Translations under genes and position numbers: made by a program
Assembly: GCA_004017535.1 (NCBI GenBank)
Contig: SAJS01000001.1
Span: 310,001-374,000, forward strand
Direction: 5' to 3'
From: Mesorhizobium sp.
GTDB lineage: Bacteria > Pseudomonadota > Alphaproteobacteria > Rhizobiales > Rhizobiaceae
Length of the DNA: 64,000 nucleotides
Notes under the pieces: generated by a model
Told to the model about the DNA's origin: nothing
The model's database searches: none
Seen by the model: the letters and a program-made list of their open reading frames with translations, nothing else
Shown: one piece after another, positions 8,636 to 16,170 of the stretch
Layout of the letters: the number at the start of each line of letters is the position of its first letter
How positions within the stretch are numbered: the first letter of the stretch is position 1

Positions 8636-10712
8636 TCTTCTTTTCTCCAAGCACCAAGAGGGCGTCCGCGATCCAGGCGCCCTTGCCTTCGGCGCAGACG
8701 ATCAGCGGGTTGATGTCGAGTTCCTCGATCTCGCCTTCGTTCTTCTGCACGAAGTCGGCAATGCCGGCGATGGCGTCGATGGCAGCGTTGACGTCGGCCT
8801 TCGGCCGGCCGCGATAGCCCTCGAGCAGCGGATAGAGCTTCAATCCACGCAATGCCGCCTCGATGTCGTCGCGCGTCGCCGGCAGCATCAGCGTCACGCT
8901 GTCGCGCAGCAGCTCCACCAGCACGCCGCCGGTGCCGAGCGTCATCACCACGCCGAACATCGGGTCGCGGGTGAAGCCGACGATCAGCTCGGCAACGCCG
9001 TCGCGCACCATGCGCTCGGCATAGAGCCCGGTGCCGAGCGGCAGAAGGTCGTGAGCGGCGGCGCTGACGGATTCGGCATCCTTGAGGTTCAGCCTGACGG
9101 CGCCGACCTCCGACTTGTGCGTGACGCCGAGCGCCTTGAGAGCAACCGGGAAGCCCAGCGTCATGGAGGAGATCACAGCCTCCACCGCGTTGGAGGCCCG
9201 CTCGCCCTTCGGCACCGGCAGGCCGGCCTTGATCAGCCTTTCCTTGGCTTCGGCCTCGTCCGGCGTCACGCGCTTGGCCTCGGATGCGCCTGCCGCCGTG
9301 GTGTCGACCGGCTGCGCCTGCGGCTCGCGCCAGGCCCAGCCGATGAAAGCGGCAGCCTGGGCGGCGTCCATGGCTTCGGAAATGCCAAACAACGGCACCA
9401 TGCCACGCGCCATCAGGCCTGCAGTGTATTCCTCCGGCAGGTTCTCCGGCAGCGAGGAGACGATCGCGCCTTGCGCCTTGTTGGTCTTCAGCGCCGCTTC
9501 GAAGGCGCGCAGCGTCGCCCACCAGTCGACGTCGGAGCAGCGGTCCGGGCGCGGGAAGTCGAGCACCAGCATGTTCAAGTCGAAACCGCCCGACACCATC
9601 GCGGTGAAGGTCGCGGTCATTGCCGGCTCGTTGTTCCAGATGAAAGTGTGGTAGTCGAGCGGATTGGCGACCGCCACCAGCGGGCCGAGCGTGGATTTGA
9701 CATGGGCGCGATGTTTGGCCGTCAGGGCCGGGAAATGCACCCAGCGCCCCTCGGCGCTGTCGGCCATCACCGAAGCCTCGCCGCCGGAGCAGCTCATCGA
9801 GGACAGCTTGTAGCCGGGCAAGGGCCCGGTGATGTGCAAAAGCTTCAGCGCCTCAATGAAGGCGGGAATGGAATCAATGCGCGCGATGCCGAGCCGCTTG
9901 AGGAAAGCGCCGGAGGCGGCGTCGGAGCCGGCCAACGATGCGGTGTGCGACACGGTCGCCTGCCTTGCCTGTTCGGAGCGGCCGACCTTCATGGCGATGA
10001 TCGGCTTCTTCAATTCGCGCGCCCGCGCCGCCAGCCTCTCGAAGCCGGCGACCGAATCGAAGGCCTCGATATGCAGGCCGAGCGAAGTGACGCGCTCGTC
10101 CTCGATGAGGCCGAGCGCCATTTCCGAAAGGCCGGTCTGCGCCTGGTTGCCCGCCGTCATCAGAAAGGCGATCGGCAGGCCGCGCTTCTGCATCGTCATG
10201 TTGATGGCGATGTTGGACGACTGCGTGATGATGGCGACGCCCTTGCCGCCCTCGGCTAGCCGAATGCCGCCATGCTGGTCGGGCCACAGCAGCGCGCCGT
10301 CGGCATAGTTGATCAGGCCGTAGCAGTTCGGCCCGATGATCGGCATCTGGCCGGCGGCGGCGACGAGCTCGGCCTGCAGCCGCTCGCCATCCTCGTCATA
10401 GGCCTCGGTCTCCAGGAAGCCCGCGGCGAAGCAGACGGCGCCGCCGGCGCCGCGCTCGGCCAGCGCCTTGATCACCTCGATGGTGAGATGCCGGTTGACG
10501 CCGACAAAGGCCGCATCCGGCGCGCCAGGCAGGTCGGCGACGGAGCGGTAGGCTTTGCGGCCGGCGACCTCCTCCTTGGTCGGATGCACCGGCCAGATCT
10601 CGCCGGCAAAACCCATCTTGATCGATTGCGCCACGACGGCGGCGGCCTGCGCCCCGCCGAACACGGCGATCGATTTGGGGCGCAGGAGACGTTCGAGTTT
10701 ATGCATGGTCAT
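8628..10712 (-). CDS. NDP-forming acyl-CoA synthetase family CoA ligase (694 aa)
   Basis: Single-chain ligase of the acetyl-CoA synthetase (ADP-forming) superfamily. Order of domains: N-terminal CoA-binding Rossmann domain (residues 1-130, LLRPKSIAVFGGAQ and GPNCYGLINY), succinyl-CoA-ligase-like domains (about 150-450) and an ATP-grasp domain (about 475-690) with GFPVALKALG and MFGVVMTLGTGG. Members of this superfamily activate carboxylates with CoA at the cost of ATP. Next to a dehydrogenase, a hydratase and carnitine dehydrogenase, the likely role is activation of gamma-butyrobetaine or carnitine/crotonobetaine. The start is ATG at 10712, with a second ATG two codons on; the ribosome site is weak (GAAAAG). 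A palindromic repeat separates it from the acyl-CoA dehydrogenase gene upstream. Confidence 0.88.
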   Translation of the reverse strand: MTMHKLERLLRPKSIAVFGGAQAAAVVAQSIKMGFAGEIWPVHPTKEEVAGRKAYRSVADLPGAPDAAFVGVNRHLTIEVIKALAERGAGGAVCFAAGFLETEAYDEDGERLQAELVAAAGQMPIIGPNCYGLINYADGALLWPDQHGGIRLAEGGKGVAIITQSSNIAINMTMQKRGLPIAFLMTAGNQAQTGLSEMALGLIEDERVTSLGLHIEAFDSVAGFERLAARARELKKPIIAMKVGRSEQARQATVSHTASLAGSDAASGAFLKRLGIARIDSIPAFIEALKLLHITGPLPGYKLSSMSCSGGEASVMADSAEGRWVHFPALTAKHRAHVKSTLGPLVAVANPLDYHTFIWNNEPAMTATFTAMVSGGFDLNMLVLDFPRPDRCSDVDWWATLRAFEAALKTNKAQGAIVSSLPENLPEEYTAGLMARGMVPLFGISEAMDAAQAAAFIGWAWREPQAQPVDTTAAGASEAKRVTPDEAEAKERLIKAGLPVPKGERASNAVEAVISSMTLGFPVALKALGVTHKSEVGAVRLNLKDAESVSAAAHDLLPLGTGLYAERMVRDGVAELIVGFTRDPMFGVVMTLGTGGVLVELLRDSVTLMLPATRDDIEAALRGLKLYPLLEGYRGRPKADVNAAIDAIAGIADFVQKNEGEIEELDINPLIVCAEGKGAWIADALLVLGEKKNG

Positions 10713-10722
10713 CTTTTCGTTT

Positions 10723-10771
10723 GAGCATGTTCCCGGCCAAAGCCGTATCCCGGCTTTGGCGCATCATGCTC
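10723..10771. repeat. Intergenic palindrome in the carnitine operon
   Basis: Outer arms GAGCATG/CATGCTC enclose an inner hairpin CCAAAGCCG / CGGCTTTGG. It fills the gap between the acyl-CoA dehydrogenase stop and the CoA-ligase start. It resembles the GCATGAT-type palindrome at 28116-28162 and probably belongs to the dispersed rhizobial palindromes. It may modulate expression of the downstream half of the operon. Confidence 0.7.
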
Positions 10772-11934
10772 TAAGCTCCGAACGGACGCAGCAGCGCCCG
10801 CGAAATAATATGTCGCTGAATCTCCGACGTGCCTTCCCAGATGCGCTCGACGCGCGCGTCGCGCCAGATGCGCTCCAGCGGCAGGTCGTCCATCAGCCCC
10901 ATGCCGCCATGGATCTGGATGGCTTCGTCGGCGACGAAAGCGAGCATCTCGGTGGCCTTGAGCTTGGCCATCGCCATGTCCTGGTCGGTGACGGTGCCCT
11001 GATCGTACTTCCAGCCGGCTTCGAACACCATCAGGTCGGCAGCCTTCAATTCCGTCGCCATGTCGGCGAGCTTGAACGAGACGCCCTGGAACTTGCCGAT
11101 CTGCTGGCCGAACTGCTGGCGCTGCGCGGCATACTCGATCGCATGCGAAAGCGCGCGCTCGGCACGGCCGAGACAGGTGGCGCCGACCTGCAGGCGCGTG
11201 GCGCCGAGCCAGGAGTTGGCGACATCAAAACCCTTGTGCACTTCGCCAAGAACCTGGCCTGCCGGCAGCCGGCAGTCGTCGAATTCGAGGATCGAGTTGG
11301 TGTAGCCGCGATGCGAGACGTTGCGGTAGCCGTCGCGCACCGTGAAACCCTTGGTGCCCTTGTCGACAAAGAAGGCGGTGATCTTCTTGCGCTTGCCGCG
11401 CGGCGAATCCTCCTCGCCCGAGGCCATGAAGACGATGGCGAAATCGGCGATGTCGGCGTGGCTGATGAAGTGCTTGGTGCCGTTGAGCACCCAGTCCGAG
11501 CCGTCCTGCACGGCGGTCGCCTTCATGCCGCGCAGGTCGGAGCCGGCGCCCGGCTCGGTCATCGCCAGGCAGTCCCATTTCTCGCCGCGTATGCAGGGGA
11601 AGAGGTATTTCTCGCGCTGCTCCGGCGTGCCGGCGAGCAGGATGTTGGAGGGGCGCGCCACGCAGGTCCAGTGCAGCGCGTAATTGGCGCGGCCGAGCTC
11701 CTTCTCGTAGAGCAGCCAGCTCACCGTATCGAGGCCGGCGCCGCCGACATCGGCCGGCATGTTGGCGGCGTAGAGCCCTGCATCGATCGCCTTCGCCTTC
11801 AATTCGTCGATCAGTTCGCGGCGCAGCACGCCGGTGCGCTCCACCTCGCGCTCATGCGGGTAGAGCTCGTTCTCGACGAAGGCACGCGTCGTCTCGACGA
11901 TGAGCTTCTGTTCTTCCGAAAGACCGAACTGCAT
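10771..11934 (-). CDS. Acyl-CoA dehydrogenase (387 aa), probable gamma-butyrobetainyl-CoA dehydrogenase
   Basis: FAD-dependent alpha,beta-dehydrogenation of an acyl-CoA thioester, passing electrons to electron-transfer flavoprotein. Full family length. The N-terminal helical domain begins MQFGLSEEQKLIVETTRAF. The FAD-binding loop is CLAMTEPGAGSDLRGMK, followed by the beta-barrel (DWVLNGTKHFISHADIADF). The C-terminal WEGTSEIQ segment carries the catalytic Glu of CaiA/SCAD-type enzymes. It sits four bases after carnitine dehydrogenase in the same operon. With the adjacent ligase and hydratase it would make crotonobetainyl-CoA from gamma-butyrobetainyl-CoA, the route described for gamma-butyrobetaine degraders of the Agrobacterium group. 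The fold is certain; the substrate is inferred from neighbours. Confidence 0.9.
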   Translation of the reverse strand: MQFGLSEEQKLIVETTRAFVENELYPHEREVERTGVLRRELIDELKAKAIDAGLYAANMPADVGGAGLDTVSWLLYEKELGRANYALHWTCVARPSNILLAGTPEQREKYLFPCIRGEKWDCLAMTEPGAGSDLRGMKATAVQDGSDWVLNGTKHFISHADIADFAIVFMASGEEDSPRGKRKKITAFFVDKGTKGFTVRDGYRNVSHRGYTNSILEFDDCRLPAGQVLGEVHKGFDVANSWLGATRLQVGATCLGRAERALSHAIEYAAQRQQFGQQIGKFQGVSFKLADMATELKAADLMVFEAGWKYDQGTVTDQDMAMAKLKATEMLAFVADEAIQIHGGMGLMDDLPLERIWRDARVERIWEGTSEIQRHIISRALLRPFGA

Positions 11935-11938
11935 CGCC

Positions 11939-13066
11939 TCAGCCCTTCTTCTTGCCGCTCTTCTTCGTCGGCTTTTCGGTCTTCACCGCCTTTGCCGGCT
12001 TCGCGGCCTTCTTCGCCGGCTTGGCCGCTTCGGCCTTGGCCGTAACCTTGGCGGAAGCCTTCTTCGCCGCCAGCTTGGCGAGCTGCCTGGTATAGTCCTT
12101 GTGCAGCGCGCCGGCGCCCCAGCCCTTGCCCTTGTTCTGCTTCGACAGCGCGTCCATGATCGCGACCAGATTGTCGTCGCGGATCTTCTCCAGTTCGCGG
12201 ATCGACAGCCCGTGCGCCTGCTCGTCCGACTGGGTGGCGATCAGGTCGACCAGCTCGTCGTTGAATTCCGGCACATCCATCAGCTTGGTCCAGGGCCATT
12301 TCAGGCACGGCCCGAACTGCGCCATGAAGTGGCGCATGCCCGCCTCGCCGCCGGCGACGCGGTAGACCTGGAACATGCCCATCTGCGCCCAGCGCAGGCC
12401 GAAGGAATAGCGCATGATGTCGTCGAGTTCCTCGACGGTGCAGATGCCGTCCTTGACCAGCCACAGCGCCTCGCGCCACGCGGCTTCGAGCAGGCGGTCG
12501 CCGACGAAGGCCTCGATCTCCTTGCGCACCACAACCGGCTTCATGCCGATAGAGGCGTAGAGCTCCTTGGCAACCTCGATCGCCTCGGGGAAAGTCTGCT
12601 CGCCGCCGACGATCTCGACCAGCGGCAGAAGGTAGACCGGGTTGAACGGATGGCCGACGACCAGCCGCTCCGGGTGCTTCTTCATCGCCACCTGCATGTC
12701 GGTCGGCTTGATGCCGGAGGTCGACGAGCCGACGATGGCATTGGCCGGCGCATGCGCGTCGATCTCGGCCAGCACCCTGTGCTTGAGGTCGAGCCGTTCC
12801 GGCACGCTTTCCTGGATGAAATCGGCATCGGCCACCGCTTCGGCGATGGTCTTGGCGAAGGTGAGCTTGCCCTCCTTGGGCAGGCCGCCGGGCAGCATCT
12901 GCTTATAGGCGCGGCGCGCGCCCTTCATCACTTCGCCCACCTTGCGTGACGCTTCCGGATCCGGATCGAAGATCGACACGTCGATGCCGTTCAAGAGCAG
13001 CCGCGCCACCCAGCCGGCGCCGATGACGCCGCCGCCGATGGCGGCCGCCTTGTTGATGATGCTCAT
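11939..13066 (-). CDS. L-carnitine 3-dehydrogenase-like protein with Lys/Ala-rich tail (375 aa)
   Basis: NAD-dependent oxidation of carnitine to 3-dehydrocarnitine is the expected reaction. The N-terminal Rossmann motif is AAIGGGVIGAGWVARLLLNG, and the 3-hydroxyacyl-CoA-dehydrogenase catalytic regions are SSTSGIKPTDM and GHPFNPVYLLPLVEIVGG. The C-terminal helical domain follows to about residue 315. The remaining 55-60 residues are extremely rich in Lys, Ala and Pro, unlike the enzyme core and resembling histone H1-type tails. Some rhizobial carnitine dehydrogenases are fused to a hot-dog thioesterase; that domain is absent here. The gene begins 2 bp after the HD-domain gene, within the operon. 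Carnitine rather than a 3-hydroxyacyl-CoA substrate is supported by the adjacent BKACE gene. Confidence 0.88.
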   Translation of the reverse strand: MSIINKAAAIGGGVIGAGWVARLLLNGIDVSIFDPDPEASRKVGEVMKGARRAYKQMLPGGLPKEGKLTFAKTIAEAVADADFIQESVPERLDLKHRVLAEIDAHAPANAIVGSSTSGIKPTDMQVAMKKHPERLVVGHPFNPVYLLPLVEIVGGEQTFPEAIEVAKELYASIGMKPVVVRKEIEAFVGDRLLEAAWREALWLVKDGICTVEELDDIMRYSFGLRWAQMGMFQVYRVAGGEAGMRHFMAQFGPCLKWPWTKLMDVPEFNDELVDLIATQSDEQAHGLSIRELEKIRDDNLVAIMDALSKQNKGKGWGAGALHKDYTRQLAKLAAKKASAKVTAKAEAAKPAKKAAKPAKAVKTEKPTKKSGKKKG

Positions 13067-13068
13067 GG

Positions 13069-13695
13069 TCAGGCTCCGGTTCTCGTCTTGGCTGTATCGG
13101 GGTTGGTGAGAGCGACGCGCACGCCGGCGCGGATCACTGTCGGGTCGTAGGCCTTGCGAGCGAACACTTCGAGCACGAAGGGCCGGAAGAACTCGATCGG
13201 CAGCGTCTCATAGTCGGGGTCGAAGCTCGACTGGTCCCAGCGCTCGCAGAATTGGTCGCAGTCGTCGAAATAAAGGTGGCCGGCGAAGCGGTCGCGGGCG
13301 TGCCGGTTGCCGCCCAGGTGATGCGCGTAATAGAGGCGCTGGAAATCGCCGTGCTTTTCCACAACCCAGGTGCATTGCTCGCGCACGAACGGCTTCAGGA
13401 TCGCAGCCGCATATTCGTCGTGGTTGTAGGGCGCGTAGATGTCGCCGATGTCGTGCAGCAGCGCCGAGACGATCCAGTCGGTGTCGGCGCCATCCTTCCA
13501 GGCGCGCGTCGCCGCCTGCAGCGAATGGCCGAGCCGGGTGATCTTGTAGCCCGAAAGTCCCTCGTCGAGCTGCACCAGCGCATCGAGCAGCCGGTCGCCC
13601 GTCTTGGCGGCATAGTCGATCTCATGGGCGTTCAGGAATTCGTAATCTTCCTTGTCGCCGTCCTTCATCGCGGTGAATTTGACGGTATCAGTCAT
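13069..13695 (-). CDS. HD-domain protein, possible diiron oxygenase (208 aa)
   Basis: Small HD-superfamily protein encoded between BKACE and carnitine dehydrogenase. Candidate metal ligands are His57 (RLGHSLQ), His81-Asp82 (LLHDIGD), His92 (YNHDEY), His115 (VEKHGDF) and Asp154 (ERWDQ). This H...HD...H...H...D order matches both HD phosphohydrolases and the mixed-valent diiron oxygenases PhnZ/TmpB and myo-inositol oxygenase. TmpB acts on a trimethylammonio compound, so an oxygenase role on a quaternary amine is attractive but unproven. ATG at 13695 was chosen because it lies 14 bp from the BKACE stop, has a CGGGAA ribosome-site match and starts at the conserved region. A frame extending to 14100 overlaps BKACE and is rejected. 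Confidence 0.8.
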   Translation of the reverse strand: MTDTVKFTAMKDGDKEDYEFLNAHEIDYAAKTGDRLLDALVQLDEGLSGYKITRLGHSLQAATRAWKDGADTDWIVSALLHDIGDIYAPYNHDEYAAAILKPFVREQCTWVVEKHGDFQRLYYAHHLGGNRHARDRFAGHLYFDDCDQFCERWDQSSFDPDYETLPIEFFRPFVLEVFARKAYDPTVIRAGVRVALTNPDTAKTRTGA

Positions 13696-13709
13696 CGCAA
13701 ATTCCCGCC

Positions 13710-14633
13710 TCAAGCTGCGGCAGCTAGGGGCGCCCGCTTGGTGAGATTGAGCTTCTTGCGCACCTCCTCCGGCCCGAGGATCCGCGCGCCGAGATTGGTG
13801 ACGATGCTCGCCGCGCGCTCGACCAGCTGCGCGTTGGTGGCCAGAACGCCCTTGTCGAGCCAGAGATTGTCTTCCAACCCGACGCGGACATTGCCGCCGG
13901 CAAGCACGGCCGCAGCCGCATAGGCCATCTGGTTGCGGCCGATCGAGAACGCCGACCAGTTCCAGGTCGAGGGCACATTGTTGACCATCGCCATGAAGGT
14001 GTTGAGGTCGTCCGGCGCGCCCCATGGCACGCCCATGCAGAGCTGCACCAGCGCATCCGGGTTGAGGACCTTTTCCTCGACCAGCTGCTTGGCGAACCAC
14101 AGGTGTCCGGTATCAAAGGCCTCGATCTCGGGCTTGACGCCCAGCGCCGTCATCATGCCGCCCATGGCGCGCAGCATGCCGGGCGTGTTGGTCATGACAT
14201 AGTCGGCCTCGGCGAAGTTCATCGTGCCGCAATCCAGCGTGCAGATCTCCGGCAGGCACTGGCGCACATGCTCCATGCGGTTGGTGGCGCCGCCCATGTC
14301 CGTGCCTTTTTCGTTGAGCGGCAACGGCGCCTCGGGCGAGCCGAACACCATGTCGCCGCCCATGCCGGCGGTGAGGTTCAGCACCACGTCGACATTGGCT
14401 TCGCGGATGCGCTCGGTCACTTCGCGGTAGAGGTGGACGTCGCGGCGCGGCTTGCCGGTCTCGGGGTCGCGCACATGGCAGTGGACGATCGCCGCACCTG
14501 CCTTGGCCGCGTCGATCGCCGAATCGGCGATCTGCTTGGGCGAGCGCGGCACATGCGGCGAGCGGTCCTGCGTGCCGCCGGAGCCGGTCACGGCACAGGT
14601 AATGAAGACCTCACGGTTCATCGCAAGCGGCAT
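13710..14633 (-). CDS. BKACE (DUF849) beta-keto acid cleavage enzyme, probable 3-dehydrocarnitine cleavage (307 aa)
   Basis: BKACE enzymes condense a beta-keto acid with acetyl-CoA and split it into acetoacetate and a new acyl-CoA. With 3-dehydrocarnitine the products are betainyl-CoA and acetoacetate. The family marks are present: N-terminal REVFITCAVTGSGG, the zinc HxH at His51/His53 in VHCHVRDPETG, NLTAGMGGDMVF, the CGTMNF segment and GLEDNLWLDKG. Length is typical of the family. The start at 14633 has GGGAGG six bases upstream; a longer frame to 14699 lacks this. It is the first gene of the operon and is divergent from the AraC-type regulator. Next to a carnitine-dehydrogenase-like gene the dehydrocarnitine assignment is good, but BKACE specificity cannot be read from motifs alone. 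Confidence 0.9.
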   Translation of the reverse strand: MPLAMNREVFITCAVTGSGGTQDRSPHVPRSPKQIADSAIDAAKAGAAIVHCHVRDPETGKPRRDVHLYREVTERIREANVDVVLNLTAGMGGDMVFGSPEAPLPLNEKGTDMGGATNRMEHVRQCLPEICTLDCGTMNFAEADYVMTNTPGMLRAMGGMMTALGVKPEIEAFDTGHLWFAKQLVEEKVLNPDALVQLCMGVPWGAPDDLNTFMAMVNNVPSTWNWSAFSIGRNQMAYAAAAVLAGGNVRVGLEDNLWLDKGVLATNAQLVERAASIVTNLGARILGPEEVRKKLNLTKRAPLAAAA

Positions 14634-14757
14634 CTTGATCCTCCCAGGGTCGATCGGCCATGCGTGCCGCCAAAAGCGGAAGCCTTTTGGGCTGTGCACG
14701 GGATGGATACAGAATGACCGACTTGCCGGAAACTGTTTTGCGTTTTACGAAGCTCTC

Positions 14758-15738
14758 ATGATCAAAAGCGAAAAACCGTCCATCTTTCGGCCCGAGCGCG
14801 AGACGCTCAAGGTGACGTTCGTTGTGTTCTCGGGCTCGTCGATCATGTGCGTCGCTTCGGCCGTCGATCCGCTGCGCGCCGCAAACCGCATTTCAGGCGA
14901 GACGCTATTCGATTTCAAGCTGGTCTCGGTCACCGGCGAGGCGCCGGTCACCACTTGCGGCCTCCCGGTGGCCGTCAGTGGCCGCTTCGACGCCGCCGAG
15001 CCGACCGACATGCTGGTCGTCGTCGCCGGCTTCGGCACGCAGAATTATGCCACCTCGGCCCTGCTTGCCGGCCTGCGGCGCGCGGCGCGCGCCGCGCGCG
15101 CCTGTGGCGGCGTCGAGGCCGGCACATGGCTGGTGGCGCGGGCCGGCCTGCTCGAGGGCCGCAGCGCCACCACGCATTGGGAGGACATGGAGGATTTCTC
15201 AGCCGCCTTTCCCGGCGTCGACGTGCGGCCGGACCGCTACGTCATCGACGGACCGGTGTTCACCTCCGGCGGCGCTTCGCCGACCTTCGACCTGATGCTG
15301 CATCTGGTCCGCACAAGGCTCGGCATGGCCGCGGCGCTCGATGTGGCGAGCGTCTTCATCTACGACCAGGCGCGCGCCGCGACCGACGCGCAGCCGCTGG
15401 TCTCGCTCGGCCGGCTCGACGGCTATGACCCGAGGCTCGCCCAGGCGATCCGGCTGATGGAAGCGCATGTCGACCAGCCGCTCACCATCGACGCCGTGGC
15501 CAAACGCGCCGGCGTGACGGCACGGACGCTGGAAAGCATTTTTCGCAAATCGATCGGCGAGACGCCCGGCGCCTATTATCTGAGGCTGCGCCTCAGCGCC
15601 GCCCGCCGCCTGGTGGTCGACACGCGCATTGCCATGGCGGACATCGCCGGGCGGACCGGCTTCTCGTCCGCCGCGGCATTCTCCAGGGCATTTTCAAGAG
15701 CTTTCGGCGAGGCGCCGGTCAGGCTTCGCCGGGGGTAG
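14758..15738 (+). CDS. GATase1-AraC transcriptional regulator, CdhR/GbdR type (326 aa)
   Basis: DNA-binding activator with an N-terminal DJ-1/PfpI-like (class I glutamine amidotransferase-like) sensor domain at about residues 15-185, and two AraC-type helix-turn-helix motifs at about 225-320 (IDAVAKRAGVTARTLESIFR and MADIAGRTGFSSAAAFSRAF). In Pseudomonas, CdhR (carnitine) and GbdR (betaine) have this architecture and activate adjacent quaternary-amine genes. Here the gene diverges from the BKACE operon across a 124-bp gap, so it most likely controls that operon. ATG at 14758 follows a poor ribosome site. Upstream in-frame sequence is antisense to BKACE and not supported. The ligand is inferred. 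Confidence 0.9.
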   Translation: MIKSEKPSIFRPERETLKVTFVVFSGSSIMCVASAVDPLRAANRISGETLFDFKLVSVTGEAPVTTCGLPVAVSGRFDAAEPTDMLVVVAGFGTQNYATSALLAGLRRAARAARACGGVEAGTWLVARAGLLEGRSATTHWEDMEDFSAAFPGVDVRPDRYVIDGPVFTSGGASPTFDLMLHLVRTRLGMAAALDVASVFIYDQARAATDAQPLVSLGRLDGYDPRLAQAIRLMEAHVDQPLTIDAVAKRAGVTARTLESIFRKSIGETPGAYYLRLRLSAARRLVVDTRIAMADIAGRTGFSSAAAFSRAFSRAFGEAPVRLRRG

Positions 15739-15767
15739 GGCTTTCCAGTTGAGCGGCGGTCTGCCGC

Positions 15768-15971
15768 TCAGGCGGCGCTCTTGCGCTCGCCGGCGCCGTC
15801 GATCTGTGAGCGCATCTGTCTCGCCAGACGGATTTCAAAGCGGTTGCTGACGGCGCGATCCCATTCGGTCTTCGCGTCGTCGGTCGGCCGCGGCAGTGCC
15901 ATCAGCCGGTCGATGATCGATCCGGTTTCGCCGGACGAGAGCAGGGCGTCGATTTCGCTTTCGTGCTGCAT
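15768..15971 (-). CDS. Small hypothetical protein, 67 aa
   Basis: I do not recognise a family. Translation starts at 15971 with an almost ideal AAGGAGG nine bases upstream, which is the best argument that it is real. The product is acidic at the N-terminus (MQHESEIDALLSSGETGS) and basic toward the C-terminus (RFEIRLARQMRSQIDG), with no signal peptide, membrane segment or Cys pair. It lies convergent to the regulator gene, 29 bp past its stop. Confidence 0.6.
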   Translation of the reverse strand: MQHESEIDALLSSGETGSIIDRLMALPRPTDDAKTEWDRAVSNRFEIRLARQMRSQIDGAGERKSAA

Positions 15972-16170
15972 ATCGGTTCGCCTCCTTCTTCTTCACCCGC
16001 CACGGGAGCCACGTTTATACGAGTTCCGTGACGGCTGTTTGAAGGCAAGAACGAGGTGATTGAGGGGCAGCGCGGGGCAAAGTTTTGTCGCGTGATTCCG
16101 CCCTCGCGAATGCAGTTTTCAGGCCTGCCCAGCGTCCCGACAGCTGGGAAGCGAGGCAGGCTGCCGTTCT

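Noticed and set aside
16095..16165. Possible terminator after xylA (GCCTGCC ... GGCAGGC with an inner CCCAGC/GCTGGG stem)
   Set aside because: The stems are interrupted and there is no U-run on the xylA side, so it is not called.
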